Shown: positions 1 through 9,049, counted from the stretch's first letter. The stretch: 56,908 nucleotides of DNA from Micavibrio sp. (GCA_030824805.1 JAPJRC010000007.1:1-56908); one strand, 5' to 3'. The notes: generated by a model from the sequence alone, not told the origin. Numbers and translations: made by a program.

Positions 1-2038
1 TTACCGACGGAGGCGGGAACACCGCCACGTAGGCTTCATCGATGCCATAGAATTTCTGCTGCAAATCACCCACGATTGCCATGCCGCCCAATTCCGGTGT
101 GCCGCGCTCTTCAAACGGTTTGAGTGTGCCGAACACAATTCCGGCAGAAGAAGAACTGGTAAAACCGTTGATCGACAGACCAGGGAATGACACAGCATTC
201 TGAACACCCGGATGCGACATCATAATCTGGTTCATCTTGTCGATGACCTGCGATGTGCGTTCAAGCGTTGCACCCTGCGGGAGCTGTGCGAAGGCAATGA
301 CATACCCTTTGTCCTGCGCCGGAACGAATCCTGGAGGGACCATCTTGAACACAAATCCTGCGCCGACAATCAGGGCGATATAGACAATTGCCATGATGAA
401 TTTGTGACGCACGATGTGGCCGACGCCGCGTTCGTATTTGCGCGAGCTTTTCTTGAACACCTTGTTAAAGCCGTTAAAGAAGCGGCCAAACACCGTATCG
501 ATGATCTTCGTCAGACGGTCTTTCGGTGCGTCATGGCCGCGCAAAAGGAGTGCGGACATGGCCGGCGAAAGGGTCAAAGAGTTGATGGTCGAAATGACAA
601 CGGCGATGGCGATCGTCGTTGCAAACTGTTTGTAAAACTGCCCCGTCAGACCGGAGACGAATGCGATCGGCACGAACACTGCGGTTAGAACCAGCATGGT
701 CGCGATAATCGGGCCTGTCACTTCTTTCATCGCCTGAATGGTAGCATCGCGGGGTTTGAGGCCGTTTTCGATGTTACGTTCGACGTTTTCAACGACAACA
801 ATGGCGTCGTCCACCACGATACCGATCGCCAGGATGAGACCGAAGAGCGAAAGAACGTTGATAGAGAAACCCATCAACAGCAACGCGCCGAAGGTACCGA
901 CAATCGAAACCGGAACGGCGAGCAGCGGGATGATGGAAGCACGCCATGTCTGCAAAAAGACGATAACGACAAGCACAACAAGTTCGATAGCTTCCAGCAG
1001 GGTATGAATAACGGCCGTGATAGAATCGTTTACGAACAAAGTGGGGTCGTAAGCGATTGCATAGTCAACGCCTTCCGGGAAGCTTTTCTTCAAGTCTTCC
1101 ATGGCGGCGCGCACGTTCTGGGAAATTTCCAGCGCGTTCGATCCGGGCATGGCGAAGATACCGATACCGGCGGCTTCTTTGTTGTCCAGAAGCGAACCCA
1201 TGGAGTATTGCTGGGCGGCAAGCTCTACGCGCGCAACATCGGAAAGACGGGTTACGACACCGTTTTCATCACGTTTGATGATGATGTTTTCGAATTCCTG
1301 CGGGTTTGCCAAACGCCCTTTGGCATTGATAGGCATCTGGATCGTCGCGCCGTCCGTGTAGGGAGGGCCCCCGATCGTACCGGTGGAAACCTGAATGTTC
1401 TGACCGCGAATGGCATTGATCACTTCACTGGCGTTAAGGCCGCGTTCATTGATTTTTTCCGGGTTCAGCCAGATACGCATGGCGTAATCGCCAGCGCCGA
1501 ACACCTGAACCTGACCGATACCGGGGATGCGGATCAAGCGGTCTTTCACGCTGAGCGTTGCGTAGTTGCTCAAGTACAAAGAGTCATACCGGTCGTCCGG
1601 TGACGTTACGTGCACGACCATTGTAATATCGGGTGAGGACTTTACCGTGGTCACGCCGATCTGGCGGACAATTTCAGGAAGGCGCGGCGTGGCTTGCGAT
1701 ACGCGGTTTTGCACCATTTGCTGGGCCAAGTCGGCATCCGTTCCGATCTTGAAGGTAACGGTGAGCTGCATGTTGCCGTCGGTGGTTGCAAGCGAAGACA
1801 TATAAAGCATGCCCTCGACACCGTTGATCTGTTCCTCAAGCGGTGTTGCAACGGTTTCCGATATCACCGCGGGCGATGCACCCGGGAAGTTAGCGGTGAC
1901 AACGACCGATGGCGGCGCGACTTCGGGATATTCCGAAATTGGCAGACGGAACATGGATACAAGTCCCGCCAAAAAGATAAGGATCGATATTACGGCCGCG
2001 AAAATAGGACGGTCGATGAAGAAACGGGAGAAATTCAT
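1..2038 (-). CDS. RND multidrug efflux permease, AcrB/MexB type (3' end cut by window)
   Basis: Inner-membrane proton-driven drug/proton antiporter of a tripartite efflux pump. The first 679 codons are present; the family is about 1,040 residues, so the C-terminal third lies outside the window. Visible are the hallmark start MNFSRFFIDRPIFA, the first membrane helix, a large periplasmic loop, and helix 4 with the paired aspartates in GIVVDDAIVVVENVERN that carry protons. The second periplasmic half begins near codon 560. It starts 6 bases after the stop of the membrane-fusion gene and shares its operon with that gene and a TetR regulator. The family assignment is secure; substrates cannot be predicted. 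There is no sign of a frameshift in the part seen. Confidence 0.95.
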   Translation of the reverse strand, partial: MNFSRFFIDRPIFAAVISILIFLAGLVSMFRLPISEYPEVAPPSVVVTANFPGASPAVISETVATPLEEQINGVEGMLYMSSLATTDGNMQLTVTFKIGTDADLAQQMVQNRVSQATPRLPEIVRQIGVTTVKSSPDITMVVHVTSPDDRYDSLYLSNYATLSVKDRLIRIPGIGQVQVFGAGDYAMRIWLNPEKINERGLNASEVINAIRGQNIQVSTGTIGGPPYTDGATIQMPINAKGRLANPQEFENIIIKRDENGVVTRLSDVARVELAAQQYSMGSLLDNKEAAGIGIFAMPGSNALEISQNVRAAMEDLKKSFPEGVDYAIAYDPTLFVNDSITAVIHTLLEAIELVVLVVIVFLQTWRASIIPLLAVPVSIVGTFGALLLMGFSINVLSLFGLILAIGIVVDDAIVVVENVERNIENGLKPRDATIQAMKEVTGPIIATMLVLTAVFVPIAFVSGLTGQFYKQFATTIAIAVVISTINSLTLSPAMSALLLRGHDAPKDRLTKIIDTVFGRFFNGFNKVFKKSSRKYERGVGHIVRHKFIMAIVYIALIVGAGFVFKMVPPGFVPAQDKGYVIAFAQLPQGATLERTSQVIDKMNQIMMSHPGVQNAVSFPGLSINGFTSSSSAGIVFGTLKPFEERGTPELGGMAIVGDLQQKFYGIDEAYVAVFPPPSV

Positions 2039-2044
2039 GCTCTC

Positions 2045-3388
2045 TTATTCCTGTGCGGAGGGTTGCTGGGCTGTTGCGCCTTGATCTTGTCCCGCATTGT
2101 CGCCTGCGGGTTCTTCGAAAGGAATGGCCTTTTGCTCATCGGAAGAAGTTGCGGTTTCTTCTTTCGGAGCCTCGGCAGGGGCGGCGCCAGGTTGTTGCTG
2201 GGCCATGGCCGCTTTCATTGCTTCCATCTCCTGCGGGGTTTTTGGATCAACCGGAGCGCCGGGGCGGATTTTCATCAGCCCGTCGACAATAACCCTGTCA
2301 CCTGGTTTCAAACCGGAAAGTACGATTTGTTCTGTGTTGCCAATCGTCTCACCCAGTTTGACTTCGCGGTATGTGGCGGCGCCATTGTCGGCTATATAAA
2401 CGAATTTCCGGCTTTGGTCTGTGAGGATGGCTTTGATCGGAAGCGTGATCATGTTTTTCTCGCTGGCCGAGCCGATTTGCACCTTGGCGAACATACCGGG
2501 CAGCAGAGCACCGTCTTCGTTCGCAAAAACTGCGCGTGCCCGGATGGTGCCCGAGGAAGGATTGATCTTGTTGTCAAAGCTTTTGATTACACCGTCATAA
2601 GGCTTCGCAACGCCGTCGGACTTTAGGATAAGGCGGACGGGAATTGCCTGTTCGCCTTCCACTGTTTTACCCGCACCCTGACGGACGAAATCGAGATAGG
2701 TTTTTTCGTCGACTTCAAAATCACCATAAATTTGTTCTTCGGAAACAATACTTGTAAGAAGCGGTGCATTTGCGGCGTTTACAAGATTTCCTTCGGTGAT
2801 TTCAGGCCGGCTGATGCGGCCGGAAATAGGAGCATCGATCGTTGCGTGGTCGAGATCAACCTGCGCCGCCTTCAGGCGGGCGTTGGCAGACGCTGTCGCG
2901 CTCTTGTTCACTTTTTGGGAGTTAACACGCTCGTCATAGCCTTGCTTTGAGATAGCGCCTGTTTTCAGGAGTTCTTCGGCGCGTTCCAGCTCTTTTGCCG
3001 CATATTTTGCATCTTCCATGGCAGAGGCAACTTCGGCACGCGCCTGTGCGACAGCGGCTTCATAGGGGCGTGGGTCGATGCTGAACAACACATCACCCTT
3101 GTTTACAATCTGCCCGTCCTGAAAGTGGATTTTTTCTATGATGCCGGAAACCTGGGGACGGATCTCTACATAATCGACAGCTGTCAGGCGGCCTGAAAAT
3201 TCCTTCCAGAGTTGTACCGGCTTTTCCTGTACATCCTGTACAGGAACGGGCATGGCGGGCGTTTGTCCAGCGGCTTGTTGCGCCGAGGCGCCTGCAGGCA
3301 ACATAATTTGTGTGATGGCGTATCCGCCAGCAATGGCCGTTACAGCCATCAGGCTTAGGAAAACGTTTTTCTTTGTCTGGCGTGGCAT
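2045..3388 (-). CDS. RND efflux periplasmic adaptor (membrane-fusion protein, AcrA/MexA type)
   Basis: Periplasmic adaptor joining the RND pump to an outer-membrane channel; 447 residues. The start at 3388 is preferred to an in-frame ATG further upstream because a GGAGAGA ribosome site sits just before it and the protein then opens with MPRQTKKNVF and a membrane-anchoring hydrophobic stretch. The barrel-sandwich/lipoyl half-motif (VEIRPQVSGIIEKI, about residues 75-90), an alpha-hairpin rich in Ala/Glu and the second lipoyl half (DAPISGRISRPE) are in the usual order. The tail is long, Pro/Ala/Gln/Glu rich and low in complexity, longer than in AcrA. It lies between the TetR gene (31-base gap) and the RND pump (6-base gap). 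No outer-membrane channel gene is adjacent, so a shared TolC-like protein is inferred. Confidence 0.93.
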   Translation of the reverse strand: MPRQTKKNVFLSLMAVTAIAGGYAITQIMLPAGASAQQAAGQTPAMPVPVQDVQEKPVQLWKEFSGRLTAVDYVEIRPQVSGIIEKIHFQDGQIVNKGDVLFSIDPRPYEAAVAQARAEVASAMEDAKYAAKELERAEELLKTGAISKQGYDERVNSQKVNKSATASANARLKAAQVDLDHATIDAPISGRISRPEITEGNLVNAANAPLLTSIVSEEQIYGDFEVDEKTYLDFVRQGAGKTVEGEQAIPVRLILKSDGVAKPYDGVIKSFDNKINPSSGTIRARAVFANEDGALLPGMFAKVQIGSASEKNMITLPIKAILTDQSRKFVYIADNGAATYREVKLGETIGNTEQIVLSGLKPGDRVIVDGLMKIRPGAPVDPKTPQEMEAMKAAMAQQQPGAAPAEAPKEETATSSDEQKAIPFEEPAGDNAGQDQGATAQQPSAQE

Positions 3389-3419
3389 AAAATTCTCTCC
3401 TGATAAATATGTTTTGCGC

Positions 3420-4037
3420 CTATGCAGATGCTTGTTCAAGTTCAAGTATACGTATCAAACCGGGGCCTAGATCACGCTCCAGCCCGTCCAGGCTGTTGTG
3501 AATCCGCGCCATAATGAGCAATCCGGTAATAAAATCATGCACTTCTTCCGCCTTTGCGTGAACGTCGACCGGCTTTATCTGTCCTGTTTCAACAGCGCGT
3601 GTAAATGCATTCAAAAAAATTTCACGGCAGAGGGTAAAAATCTCTTCTACCTTCATCCGTATGACCTGCTCTTCCTGGCCGATCATTTCGGAGCCAAGGG
3701 CTGCAAGCGGGCAGCCGCATACAAAACCATGTTGCGCCAGATTGTCGCGGTTGTCCTTGATGATAGCCGCAATCATGTCATCGATCTGGGCGCGGAAAGG
3801 CTTATCGGCGGCGAAGACCGGTTTCATGATCGCTTCGACCTTGTAGTGGTAATACTCTTCCATGGCCGCGAGCGCGAGATCCTGTTTGGACGGGAAATAG
3901 TGATAGAAGCTGCCCTTTTTAACGTCAGCGGTGCGGCAGATATCGTCCACGCTGACCGAGCCGTAGCTGGATGTCCAGATAAGGTCCTTGGCCGTGTTGA
4001 TCAGTTTCTGTTTTGTCCCATTATCGGGGCGTGGCAT
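3420..4037 (-). CDS. TetR/AcrR-family repressor, probable local regulator of the efflux operon
   Basis: One-component transcription factor of 205 residues. The N-terminal TetR helix-turn-helix is clear: SVSVDDICRTADVKKGSFYHYF at about residues 26-47, with the family signature of a Gly-Ser-Phe-Tyr-His-Tyr-Phe recognition helix. The remainder is helical and variable, as expected of the ligand-binding/dimerisation domain; it contains CGCPLAALGSEM near residue 105, a motif common in the TetR subgroup that includes AcrR/NemR-like proteins. It is the first gene of the operon with the adaptor and RND pump, so autoregulation and control of the pump are likely. A perfect 14-base palindrome 48 bases upstream of its start is the obvious operator candidate. 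Confidence 0.92.
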   Translation of the reverse strand: MPRPDNGTKQKLINTAKDLIWTSSYGSVSVDDICRTADVKKGSFYHYFPSKQDLALAAMEEYYHYKVEAIMKPVFAADKPFRAQIDDMIAAIIKDNRDNLAQHGFVCGCPLAALGSEMIGQEEQVIRMKVEEIFTLCREIFLNAFTRAVETGQIKPVDVHAKAEEVHDFITGLLIMARIHNSLDGLERDLGPGLIRILELEQASA

Positions 4038-4084
4038 GGGGATCCCTCATATCTGCGCTGCAACAGATTTAGGGTATTTTACCG

Positions 4085-4098
4085 GATAGTCAACTATC
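4085..4098. promoter_or_regulatory. Candidate TetR operator upstream of the efflux operon
   Basis: Perfect inverted repeat GATAGT-CA-ACTATC, 6-base arms with a 2-base centre, between the tetR start (4037) and the MFS stop (4100). On the minus strand it covers a TTGACT that could serve as a -35 element for the tetR-efflux operon. TetR-family repressors usually bind short palindromes overlapping their own promoter; this is the only such palindrome seen in the gap. Binding itself is inference. Confidence 0.6.
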
Positions 4099-4099
4099 T

Positions 4100-5359
4100 T
4101 TAATTTGCAACTGTTTTCAATGCATTAGCATGATCGTCTGCATCGCTGGCTTGCTGTCTGGTCATGGCACTGGATGGGCTGGGCTGTGGCACATAATGGC
4201 TTTTCTTTTCCGCCGGTACGGGGGCGCGGCGGAAGGAGCGGTAAACACCGAACACGGCTATAGAGCCGTAGACGCTCGCCAGACACAAATACCACACCCA
4301 TGGCGCGATGGCGTTCATGAGGGAGGCTGAGATGATCGGGCCGAGAATGGAGCCTGCGCCGTTTATCAGGATGATGGTGGCGCTTGCGCCCACAATTTGT
4401 TCGCGGTCGAGATGGTCATTGGTGTGCGCGGAACAAAGACCATAGAGGGTGAGGGCAGCGCCGCCCACCAACGCCATGGCAAAAAACAGGGCGTAGATGC
4501 TGACCGTGGACAAGAAGAGTGCAAGCAGAGAAGCTGCGGAAGCTGCGGCTGATACCCAGATAACCACCTTTCGACGATCATAACGATCCGAAAGAGAGCC
4601 GACGGGAAATTGCATTATCACACCGCCAGCGATTACAGCGGCCATGAAGGTCGAGATTTGCGGCATGGTGAAACCGGCCTGTGCGGCGTATACGGGACCG
4701 ATCGAAAACAAGGTCGAACTGGTTATACCTATCGCAAAAAGGCCGTACACGCCGAGCGGCGAGCTTTTAAAAAGCTCTTTCGGTGAAACTCTCCGCACCT
4801 CGCCGAATTGCGGGGCGGGGCGGGAAGACAGGGAAATAGGCACCATCGCAGCGGAAATCAGGATCGCCGTCAGAATGAACAGATCGGCGAGCATCGGATC
4901 TGAAAAGTTCAGGAGATACTGCCCCACCGCCATGGAGGAATAGAGAATGACCAGATACGAGGCCATCATCTTTCCGCGCGTCTCGTTCGTGACTGCGTTG
5001 TTTAGCCAGCTTTCGATAACAATATACAGGCCCGCATAGCTGAGACCGGTAAAGGTGCGCACCACAGCCCAGGAAACTTCGTTCACAAACAGGCCCTGTA
5101 GCAATATGGTTGTGGAGGCTATGGCCGCCAGCGCCGAGAAAACGCGGATATGGCCAACTCTACGGATCAGTTTGGGAACATAGTTCGATCCCAGCATATA
5201 ACCGGCAAAATACATCGACATGATGATACCGGTGGCATAAGTGGGAAAGCCCTCAGCAGTGGCGCGGACCCCGAGCAGGGTGTTCTGTAGGCCGCTTCCT
5301 ATCATTATCATGGACAGCCCGAAAAAGAGCGGCCAGATAGAAAGCAGAGTTTTGTGCAT
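4100..5359 (-). CDS. Major facilitator superfamily transporter (YcaD-like)
   Basis: Inner-membrane transporter of 419 residues with about 12 hydrophobic segments. It opens with MHKTLLSIWPLFFGLSMIMIG and has GRV/RKV-type cytoplasmic loops: KLIRRVGHIRVFS after helix 2 and SLSDRYDRRKVVIW after helix 8, the latter being the second copy of the MFS loop-2 motif. The arrangement ESWLNNAVTNETRGKMMASYL in helix 4-5 is typical of the YcaD/permease subgroup whose substrates are largely unknown. The C-terminal tail from about residue 385 is hydrophilic and of low complexity. It is on the same strand as the efflux operon but the palindrome and tetR promoter separate them, so it is probably transcribed on its own. 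Confidence 0.9.
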   Translation of the reverse strand: MHKTLLSIWPLFFGLSMIMIGSGLQNTLLGVRATAEGFPTYATGIIMSMYFAGYMLGSNYVPKLIRRVGHIRVFSALAAIASTTILLQGLFVNEVSWAVVRTFTGLSYAGLYIVIESWLNNAVTNETRGKMMASYLVILYSSMAVGQYLLNFSDPMLADLFILTAILISAAMVPISLSSRPAPQFGEVRRVSPKELFKSSPLGVYGLFAIGITSSTLFSIGPVYAAQAGFTMPQISTFMAAVIAGGVIMQFPVGSLSDRYDRRKVVIWVSAAASAASLLALFLSTVSIYALFFAMALVGGAALTLYGLCSAHTNDHLDREQIVGASATIILINGAGSILGPIISASLMNAIAPWVWYLCLASVYGSIAVFGVYRSFRRAPVPAEKKSHYVPQPSPSSAMTRQQASDADDHANALKTVAN

Positions 5360-5494
5360 GATTTTTTGAAACCGCTTGTAAGAGAACTATTTGAGCCGCA
5401 TTTTCTTTGAAAGGTGGTTTTTTCGCAACGGTAATTATATCAATACTTCCATGCAAAATCCGCTGTCGCCCTAATGTATACAAAGGAGTGTTTA

Positions 5495-6388
5495 ATGTCT
5501 GCCAAGTCCGTTCAGTCCACCAACCACATCATGGTGATGGAGCCGCTGGAATTCCATGCCAATCCGCAGACCAAGGAAACCAATTCCTATCAGCACGATG
5601 ACCAGGAATCTGTGGAGGCCATCCAGAAAAAGGCGGTGCAGGAATTCCGCAATTTCCGCGATATGCTGGTCGAGAACGGCGTGGCGGTCACAACCGTGTA
5701 CGGGCAGAAAGGCGCCCCGGACGATATCTTCTGCAACAACTGGGTTTCGACCCTGCCTGATGGCAAAATGACCTTTTATCCGATGCTGGCGGACAACCGA
5801 AAAATTGAGCGTCGTCCGGAAATCATCGCCATCCTTGATAAGATGTACAAGGATGTATTCGATCTTTCCAAATACGAGAACGACAACAAGTTCCTCGAAA
5901 GTACGGGCGCCATGTGGCTCGATAAAGTGAACAAAATTGCGTATCAGGGAAGATCACAGCGCAGCAACGAAGAGCTGGCGAAGAAATGGTGCGAACATTA
6001 TGGCTACGAGCATTATCCGTTCGATACCGAACATCGCGGCAAACCGGTGTACCACACGGATGTTCTTATGTGGATCGGCACAAGCCTTGCCGGTATATGC
6101 AGCGAATGCCTGAAAGACCGTAAAATCATCGACAAATTGAAAGAGCACCGTGAAGTGGTGGAATTCACCAACGAGCAGATGGCGGCGTTCTGTGGCAATT
6201 CGCTCGAAGTAATCGGCACAGGCGGTGAAAAGATGCTGGTCATGTCTATGTCGGGTTATAAAACCCTGAGCGATGAACAGAAGACGCTCATCCACAAACA
6301 CTACAAGAAGGTGATTTCACCGGAAATCCAGACAATTGAGTTTTACGGCGGAGGCTCGGCACGTTGCATGCTGCTCGAGCTGTTCTAG
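5495..6388 (+). CDS. ctlX: Citrulline/arginine-modifying hydrolase, CtlX-type (amidinotransferase fold)
   Basis: Predicted cytoplasmic member of the guanidino-group-modifying enzyme superfamily, 297 residues. The start at 5495 has AAGGAG six bases upstream; an earlier in-frame ATG at 5474 has none. The sequence shows PDDIFCNNW near residue 75, STGAMWLD near 136, YHTDVLMWIGT with the probable catalytic His at 187, and a C-terminal GGGSARCMLLELF with the nucleophile Cys at about 291. This order of acidic pair, His and terminal Cys is that of CtlX (citrulline utilisation) rather than bacterial arginine deiminase. Reaction inferred from family: hydrolysis of citrulline or a related ureido/guanidino substrate. 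It is monocistronic and divergent from the MFS gene. Confidence 0.82.
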   Translation: MSAKSVQSTNHIMVMEPLEFHANPQTKETNSYQHDDQESVEAIQKKAVQEFRNFRDMLVENGVAVTTVYGQKGAPDDIFCNNWVSTLPDGKMTFYPMLADNRKIERRPEIIAILDKMYKDVFDLSKYENDNKFLESTGAMWLDKVNKIAYQGRSQRSNEELAKKWCEHYGYEHYPFDTEHRGKPVYHTDVLMWIGTSLAGICSECLKDRKIIDKLKEHREVVEFTNEQMAAFCGNSLEVIGTGGEKMLVMSMSGYKTLSDEQKTLIHKHYKKVISPEIQTIEFYGGGSARCMLLELF

Positions 6389-6569
6389 GATTACTTCCCG
6401 TAATGTGCCGATATGTGGCGCTGTCGCAAGGCAGCGCCATATTCTTTGCCGCGTCGTCACAATTTGCCACAGTGTTATCACGCCGCGATAACAATCTCTT
6501 CAAATCCTTGCCTGCATTCGTCCCTAAAACACGGGGCAACGAAACAAACTTGCACTGGATTACTTGGCT

Positions 6570-6911
6570 ATGCCCTCTCACGCGAAAAAGAACAAACTGG
6601 ATCTTGCAATGATTTTTGCTGGCGTATCTGCCCTGGCGACATGGAGAAAGTCCCGGGGCAAGCGCGGCGGCGGCGCGCGCGGCAACAATTTCAAAGGGCG
6701 TTTTCAATTTACGGATATCGACGAAGACAAGATTGCACGTCTGGCGCGCCGCAAACAGATGGTGAGCAAGGATGCGGCCATAACGCAAACGCCTGTTGCC
6801 ATCTGGATGAGGGTGGTCACCGATTACGGCAGAACATTTATGATGAACGCCGACCAGTTCGAGGCAGGCGGTGCGAGGAATGTGGCCTCAGCCACGCCGC
6901 ACTTTTCCTGA
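6570..6911 (+). CDS. Small basic protein of unknown function
   Basis: 113 residues, not recognised. It begins MPSHAKKNKLDLAMIF; a TTG six bases upstream would add two residues. A weak hydrophobic segment near residues 10-22 is followed by a strongly basic Gly/Arg-rich stretch (RKSRGKRGGGARGNN) and a more ordinary second half ending TPHFS. The Gly/Arg patch could bind nucleic acid or the membrane surface, which is speculation. No strong ribosome site is visible, and base composition resembles that of its neighbours. It may be real because the frame stays open with normal amino-acid usage, but it could also be spurious. Confidence 0.5.
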   Translation: MPSHAKKNKLDLAMIFAGVSALATWRKSRGKRGGGARGNNFKGRFQFTDIDEDKIARLARRKQMVSKDAAITQTPVAIWMRVVTDYGRTFMMNADQFEAGGARNVASATPHFS

Positions 6912-6970
6912 CCGGAACCTTTTAAGCGGTATTTGGTTGGTCTTTTTATAACCCATGAGGGAGTAGAGAG

Positions 6971-7129
6971 ATGAGTATAACCACCATTTTATTGATTATC
7001 CTGATATTGATGCTGGTCGGCGCTTTGCCGACCTGGCCGCACAGCCGTAACTGGGGCTATTACCCTTCCGGCGGCGTCGGTCTGGTCGTCGTTATTCTTT
7101 TGATCCTGGTTTTGCTGGGACATGTTTAA
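6971..7129 (+). CDS. DUF3309 family membrane mini-protein
   Basis: 52-residue hydrophobic peptide. It has the complete DUF3309 pattern: an N-terminal helix (LLIILILMLVGALP), a conserved turn TWPHSRNWGYYPSGGVG, and a second helix ending LLGHV. Proteins of this family are common in alpha- and betaproteobacteria and are often stress-induced, but their function is unknown. A GAGAG ribosome site directly precedes the ATG, and an intrinsic terminator follows within ten bases, so it is a single-gene transcript. It is shorter than usual gene-finder cut-offs and easy to miss. Confidence 0.88.
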   Translation: MSITTILLIILILMLVGALPTWPHSRNWGYYPSGGVGLVVVILLILVLLGHV

Positions 7130-7135
7130 GAAGAG

Positions 7136-7162
7136 CCGCCCCCTGCACAGGGGCGGTTTTTT
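7136..7162 (+). terminator. Intrinsic terminator after the DUF3309 gene
   Basis: CCGCCCC stem at 7136-7142 pairs with GGGGCGG at 7150-7156 around a 7-base loop, followed by six T. It ends the plus-strand transcript and directly abuts the stop codon of the converging patatin gene. Confidence 0.85.
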
Positions 7163-8267
7163 AATTCTTCTTTTTCTTTTTGGGATGGGTGCGGTCTTTC
7201 GAGAAGAAATGCTGCTTCTGTCCTTTTTCGGTCAGAAACTCTTCGTGCAGATCTACGCTCGATTTGTGGCCTATATTGTCGAAATGTTCGGCAAGCCACG
7301 CTTTCATCCCTTCGCGTCCTAGATCGCGCAGAGTCATCAGAAAATCCCAGTCTGTTTCGAATTTGCTGGCAACCGAGAATTCTTTCATCATGTCGTCTGC
7401 GCGTACGGAATGGACACGCAGGTCTTTGTACATGTGCTTGTACTCGTCCTTGATCATGTCGTGTTCAATCAGTTTTTTTACGAAGGCAATCGCGCGGAAT
7501 TCTTTCAGCAACGAGGCATTGAACGAAACCTCATTCAGGCGGTTCATAATTGCCGGTGCGGTAATCGGCACCTCGTCGCGATACAGCGGATTCAGATGTA
7601 TCAAGAGAATATCGTCGCTCTCTGTCTGGTAAAACAAAGGATAAAGCGCAGGATTTCCTGAATAGCCGCCATCCCAGTAATGCTCCCCCTTGATCTCTAC
7701 GGCTTTGAACAGAAACGGAAGGCACGAAGATGCCATGGCGACATCGAGCGTGATTTCGGGATTGCGGAAGATATGCACCTTGCCCGTGCGGACATTGGTT
7801 GCGCTGATGAACAATTTTACTTGGTTGCATTCGCGCACCTTATCGAAATCGATAGTCTCATCAAGAACCGTGCGAAGCGGGTTTATGTCGAGCGGATTAA
7901 ACTGGTACGGCGAAAAAAGCCGCGTCATTGCATCGAACATAAAATACGAGAGCGGATTTTCACCCGATCCAATTCCAAGATAACGTTCCAGCGGGTTTCC
8001 ATGCACGGGGGAGAAGAACACGCCCGCCTTGGAAATCTCCCACCAGAAATGTTCCATTTTTTCTCGCGCGCCATCGGCACCGCCTTCTTGCATCCCTTGC
8101 ACAAAGGCGAGAGCGTTCATCGTGCCTGCGCTGGTGGCGGTGAAGCCTTCAACTTCGATACGGCCGTCTTCGAGCAGGGCGTCGAGGATACCCCATGCAA
8201 GGGCGCCGTGCGCGCCGCCGCCTTGCAGGGCGATATTGACCTTCTTTTTTGCAGGGACTTTTGCCAT
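7161..8267 (-). CDS. patD: Patatin-like phospholipase, PatD-like, coupled to bdhA
   Basis: Predicted lipid acyl hydrolase of 368 residues. The start at 8267 is chosen because it overlaps the bdhA stop as TAATG, a translational-coupling arrangement, and because the product then opens MAKVPAKKKVNIALQGGGAHG. The oxyanion-hole glycine loop GGGAHG is at residues 16-21, the nucleophile elbow ATSAGTMNAL has Ser at about 46, and the catalytic Asp lies in YWDGGYSGNPAL near residue 205. The tail is Lys-rich. bdhA-patatin pairs are known from PHB-using bacteria, with Legionella bdhA-patD the described example, so a role in mobilising polyhydroxybutyrate or membrane lipid is inferred from context. Confidence 0.88.
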   Translation of the reverse strand: MAKVPAKKKVNIALQGGGAHGALAWGILDALLEDGRIEVEGFTATSAGTMNALAFVQGMQEGGADGAREKMEHFWWEISKAGVFFSPVHGNPLERYLGIGSGENPLSYFMFDAMTRLFSPYQFNPLDINPLRTVLDETIDFDKVRECNQVKLFISATNVRTGKVHIFRNPEITLDVAMASSCLPFLFKAVEIKGEHYWDGGYSGNPALYPLFYQTESDDILLIHLNPLYRDEVPITAPAIMNRLNEVSFNASLLKEFRAIAFVKKLIEHDMIKDEYKHMYKDLRVHSVRADDMMKEFSVASKFETDWDFLMTLRDLGREGMKAWLAEHFDNIGHKSSVDLHEEFLTEKGQKQHFFSKDRTHPKKKKKN

Positions 8268-9049
8268 TAGGCCGCTGTCCAGCCGCCATCGATAGGGAGG
8301 ATAGCCCCGGTGATGTTTTTGGCAGAATCCGAGCACAGGAAGACGCAAAGCGCGCCCACATCCTCAACGGTGGTGAACTGCTTGGTCGGCTGCGCGCCGA
8401 GAATGACGTTTTTGACCACATCTTCTTCGGAAATGCCGCGGGCCTTGGCCTGATCGCCGATCTGCTTGTCCACCAGCGGTGTTTTGACATAGCCCGGACA
8501 AATGGCGTTGACCGTGATGTTTTGCTGGGCCACTTCGAGAGCTACGGTCTTGGTCATGCCGGCAATGCCGTGCTTGGCGGCGACATAGGCGGATTTATAG
8601 GGCGATGCGACCAACGCGTGCGCGGAAGCCAGATTTACCACGCGGCCCCAGCCGGCCTGTTTCATATAAGGCAGGGCGATACGTGTCATATGAAACGCGC
8701 TCGTGAGGTTGATCGCGATAATCTGGTCCCATTTTTCCGGCGGGAATTCATCGATAGGGGCGACGTGCTGAACACCTGCATTGTTGACGATGATATCGAC
8801 GGATCCGAACTTATCCTTGGTTTCTTTGATCATGGCCTCGATCTGTTCGGGCTTCGTCATATCCGCCCCGTTGAACAGGATTTTTGATCCGGTGTCTTTT
8901 TCCATTTTCGCACGTTCGGCTTCGATCTGCGCTGCGTCACCCAGACCGTTCAGCATGACGTTGCAGCCGGCCTGTGCAAGCGCGAGAGCCATGCCCTGTC
9001 CTATACCGCTGGTGGAGCCTGTAACAATGGCGGTTTTACCTTGAAGCAT
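8267..9049 (-). CDS. bdhA: D-3-hydroxybutyrate dehydrogenase (short-chain dehydrogenase)
   Basis: NAD-dependent interconversion of D-3-hydroxybutyrate and acetoacetate in PHB turnover; 260 residues, the usual length. Rossmann motif GSTSGIGQG at 11-19, NNAG at 89-92, and catalytic Ser142, Tyr155 and Lys159 in the SDR pattern. The run VNNAGVQHVAPIDEFPPEKW and later NAICPGYVKTPLV are diagnostic of the BdhA group and separate it from other SDRs such as FabG. It is the first gene of a two-gene minus-strand operon; its TAA overlaps the ATG of the patatin gene. No phasin, phaC or depolymerase gene is in the window. Confidence 0.93.
   Translation of the reverse strand: MLQGKTAIVTGSTSGIGQGMALALAQAGCNVMLNGLGDAAQIEAERAKMEKDTGSKILFNGADMTKPEQIEAMIKETKDKFGSVDIIVNNAGVQHVAPIDEFPPEKWDQIIAINLTSAFHMTRIALPYMKQAGWGRVVNLASAHALVASPYKSAYVAAKHGIAGMTKTVALEVAQQNITVNAICPGYVKTPLVDKQIGDQAKARGISEEDVVKNVILGAQPTKQFTTVEDVGALCVFLCSDSAKNITGAILPIDGGWTAA

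Noticed and set aside
2045..3445. Longer start for the membrane-fusion protein at 3445
   Set aside because: The first 19 residues overlap the TetR gene's end and lack a ribosome site; GGAGAGA before 3388 favours the shorter form.
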